Assembly (NCBI GenBank): GCA_963699085.1
Contig: CAVOTH010000004.1
Location: 806,001 to 870,000 of the forward strand
Direction of reading: 5' to 3'
Length of the DNA: 64,000 nucleotides
Source: Bog-756 sp963699085
Lineage (GTDB): Bacteria > Actinomycetota > Acidimicrobiia > Acidimicrobiales > RAAP-2
The notes beneath the pieces were generated by a model that searched no databases, was not told where the DNA came from, and saw only the letters and a program-made list of their open reading frames with translations. Made by a program: the position numbers and the translations under genes. Positions 63,334 to 64,000 of the stretch are shown here, one piece after another. Positions within the stretch are counted from its first letter, which is position 1. The number at the start of each line of letters is the position of its first letter.

Positions 63334-63789
63334 ATGGTTACCTCTGTGCACGGCATCGAATCCTTCAAGGACCTGGTCGGGTCCCATCTCGGCTACAGCG
63401 ACTGGCACGTCATCGACCAGGCCCAGGTGAACCTGTTCGCCGATGCCACTGGCGACCACCAGTGGATCCACGTCGACCCCGAGGCCGCCAAGAAGGGTCC
63501 CTTCGGCGGGCCGATCGCCCACGGGTACCTGACCCTGGCCCTCGTGCCCGTGTTCTTGGGCGAGGTGCTCCACGTCGACGGGATCTCGATGGGTGTGAAC
63601 TACGGCTGCAACAAGGTCCGCTTCCCCTCGCCGGTCATGGTCGGGGGCAAGCTCCGGCTCGGCGTGGCCGTCGCCGAGGTCGAGGACGTGACCGGCGGTG
63701 TCCAGGTGGTACTCGACGTGACACTCGAGACAGAGGGCTCGACGAAGCCCAGCTGTGTTGCCCAGGTGGTGTACCGCTACTACTCCTGA
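63334..63789 (+). CDS. MaoC-like dehydratase (enoyl-CoA hydratase 2 family)
   Basis: Hot-dog-fold protein of 151 residues. FADATGDHQWIHVDPEAAKK carries the hydratase-2 Asp/His pair, and FGGPIAHGYLTLALVPVF completes the motif. NYGCNKVRFPSPVMVGGKL is typical of the Rv0130/NodN-like group. It probably hydrates an enoyl-CoA. It starts at ATG 63334 and precedes a MerR regulator on the same strand, possibly linked to acyl-CoA catabolism. Confidence 0.9.
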   Translation: MVTSVHGIESFKDLVGSHLGYSDWHVIDQAQVNLFADATGDHQWIHVDPEAAKKGPFGGPIAHGYLTLALVPVFLGEVLHVDGISMGVNYGCNKVRFPSPVMVGGKLRLGVAVAEVEDVTGGVQVVLDVTLETEGSTKPSCVAQVVYRYYS

Positions 63790-63867
63790 CCAGGGATTAG
63801 TTCCCGGGTCGAGCCGTCGCTCGGACCGCGCTCGGACAATACGAGCAACTACTCCTAGAGTGATGGC

Positions 63868-64000
63868 ATGGAGATGCGGGTCGAGCAGCTGTCGGCACAG
63901 GCCGAGGTGTCGGTGGACACCATCCGGTACTACCAGAGCAAGGGACTGCTCGATCCTCCCCGTCGCGAGGGCCGGATCGCCTGGTACGGCGATGAGCACC
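63868..64000 (+). CDS. MerR-family regulator (cut by the window end)
   Basis: First 44 codons of a MerR-type regulator. MRVEQLSAQAEVSVDTIRYYQSKGLLDPPRREGRIAWYGDEH is the complete helix-turn-helix and the start of the wing. The rest lies outside the window, so the effector domain cannot be judged. The position just after a MaoC dehydratase would suit a regulator of fatty-acid or acyl-CoA metabolism. Confidence 0.85.
   Translation, partial: MEMRVEQLSAQAEVSVDTIRYYQSKGLLDPPRREGRIAWYGDEH

Overview
This is a roughly two-thirds G+C actinobacterial chromosome segment, densely packed with ordinary operons. The gene set suggests an Acidimicrobiia-like lineage: a very large AftD-type arabinofuranosyltransferase (DUF3367), mycothiol genes (mshD and a maleylpyruvate-isomerase-type mycothiol enzyme), an ANTAR response regulator, a Tat lipoprotein peptide-binding protein, and separate hisA and trpF genes where Mycobacterium and Streptomyces use one bifunctional PriA. 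The taxon is an inference from gene content and style. No rRNA, CRISPR array, insertion sequence, integrase or prophage was seen; one tRNA-Leu(CAA) is present.

Layout. 0.2-12.6 kb is an envelope polysaccharide region: aftD on the plus strand, then a minus-strand run of five genes (two GT-C membrane glycosyltransferases, a UGM-like flavoprotein, a flippase and a GT4 glycosyltransferase). 12.8-18.6 kb is a peptide ABC transporter (binding protein, two permeases, two ATPases), followed by a mycothiol-type isomerase, a heme-oxygenase-like monooxygenase and a D-threonine-aldolase-like enzyme. 21.2-23.5 kb holds a truncated globin, a MarR repressor divergent from a VOC protein with twin operators between them, and a RibD/DHFR-type reductase. 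23.7-30.6 kb carries rpsA, polA, a pdtaR-like regulator and menC. 30.7-34.9 kb has the tRNA, a SRPBCC protein, a YtrA-type GntR/ABC operon with a visible promoter and operator, and a GT2 protein. 35.9-39.4 kb is the fatty-acid operon fabD-fabG-acpP-fabF, in which FabD carries an extra C-terminal carrier-like domain, followed by an AarF/UbiB kinase. 41.7-45.4 kb is trpCFBA (minus), then a two-component system, a GT39 protein and an SDR. 50.2-60.1 kb is a long minus-strand series hisD-C-B-H-A-F, groES-like, hisI, trpE, ygfZ-like, phosphotransferase, largely joined by short overlaps. 60.3-64 kb has nth divergent from mshD, a VIT-family transporter, a MaoC dehydratase and the start of a MerR regulator.

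The most striking property of the window is its broken reading frames. aftD, oppD, oppF, polA, trpF and trpA each need removal of one base to restore a continuous protein. mshD needs one base added in a G7 run, and the ygfZ-like gene may need one added near its start. In all cases the protein continues perfectly in the neighbouring frame, and the repaired lengths are normal for the families. Because these are unrelated and partly essential genes (polA), a systematic indel error in the assembly is the simplest explanation. The products are therefore annotated as intact genes with a frame break, not as decayed genes. I found no convincing wholly new system; the best candidates for novelty are the FabD carrier-domain fusion and the compact leaderless YtrA operator.
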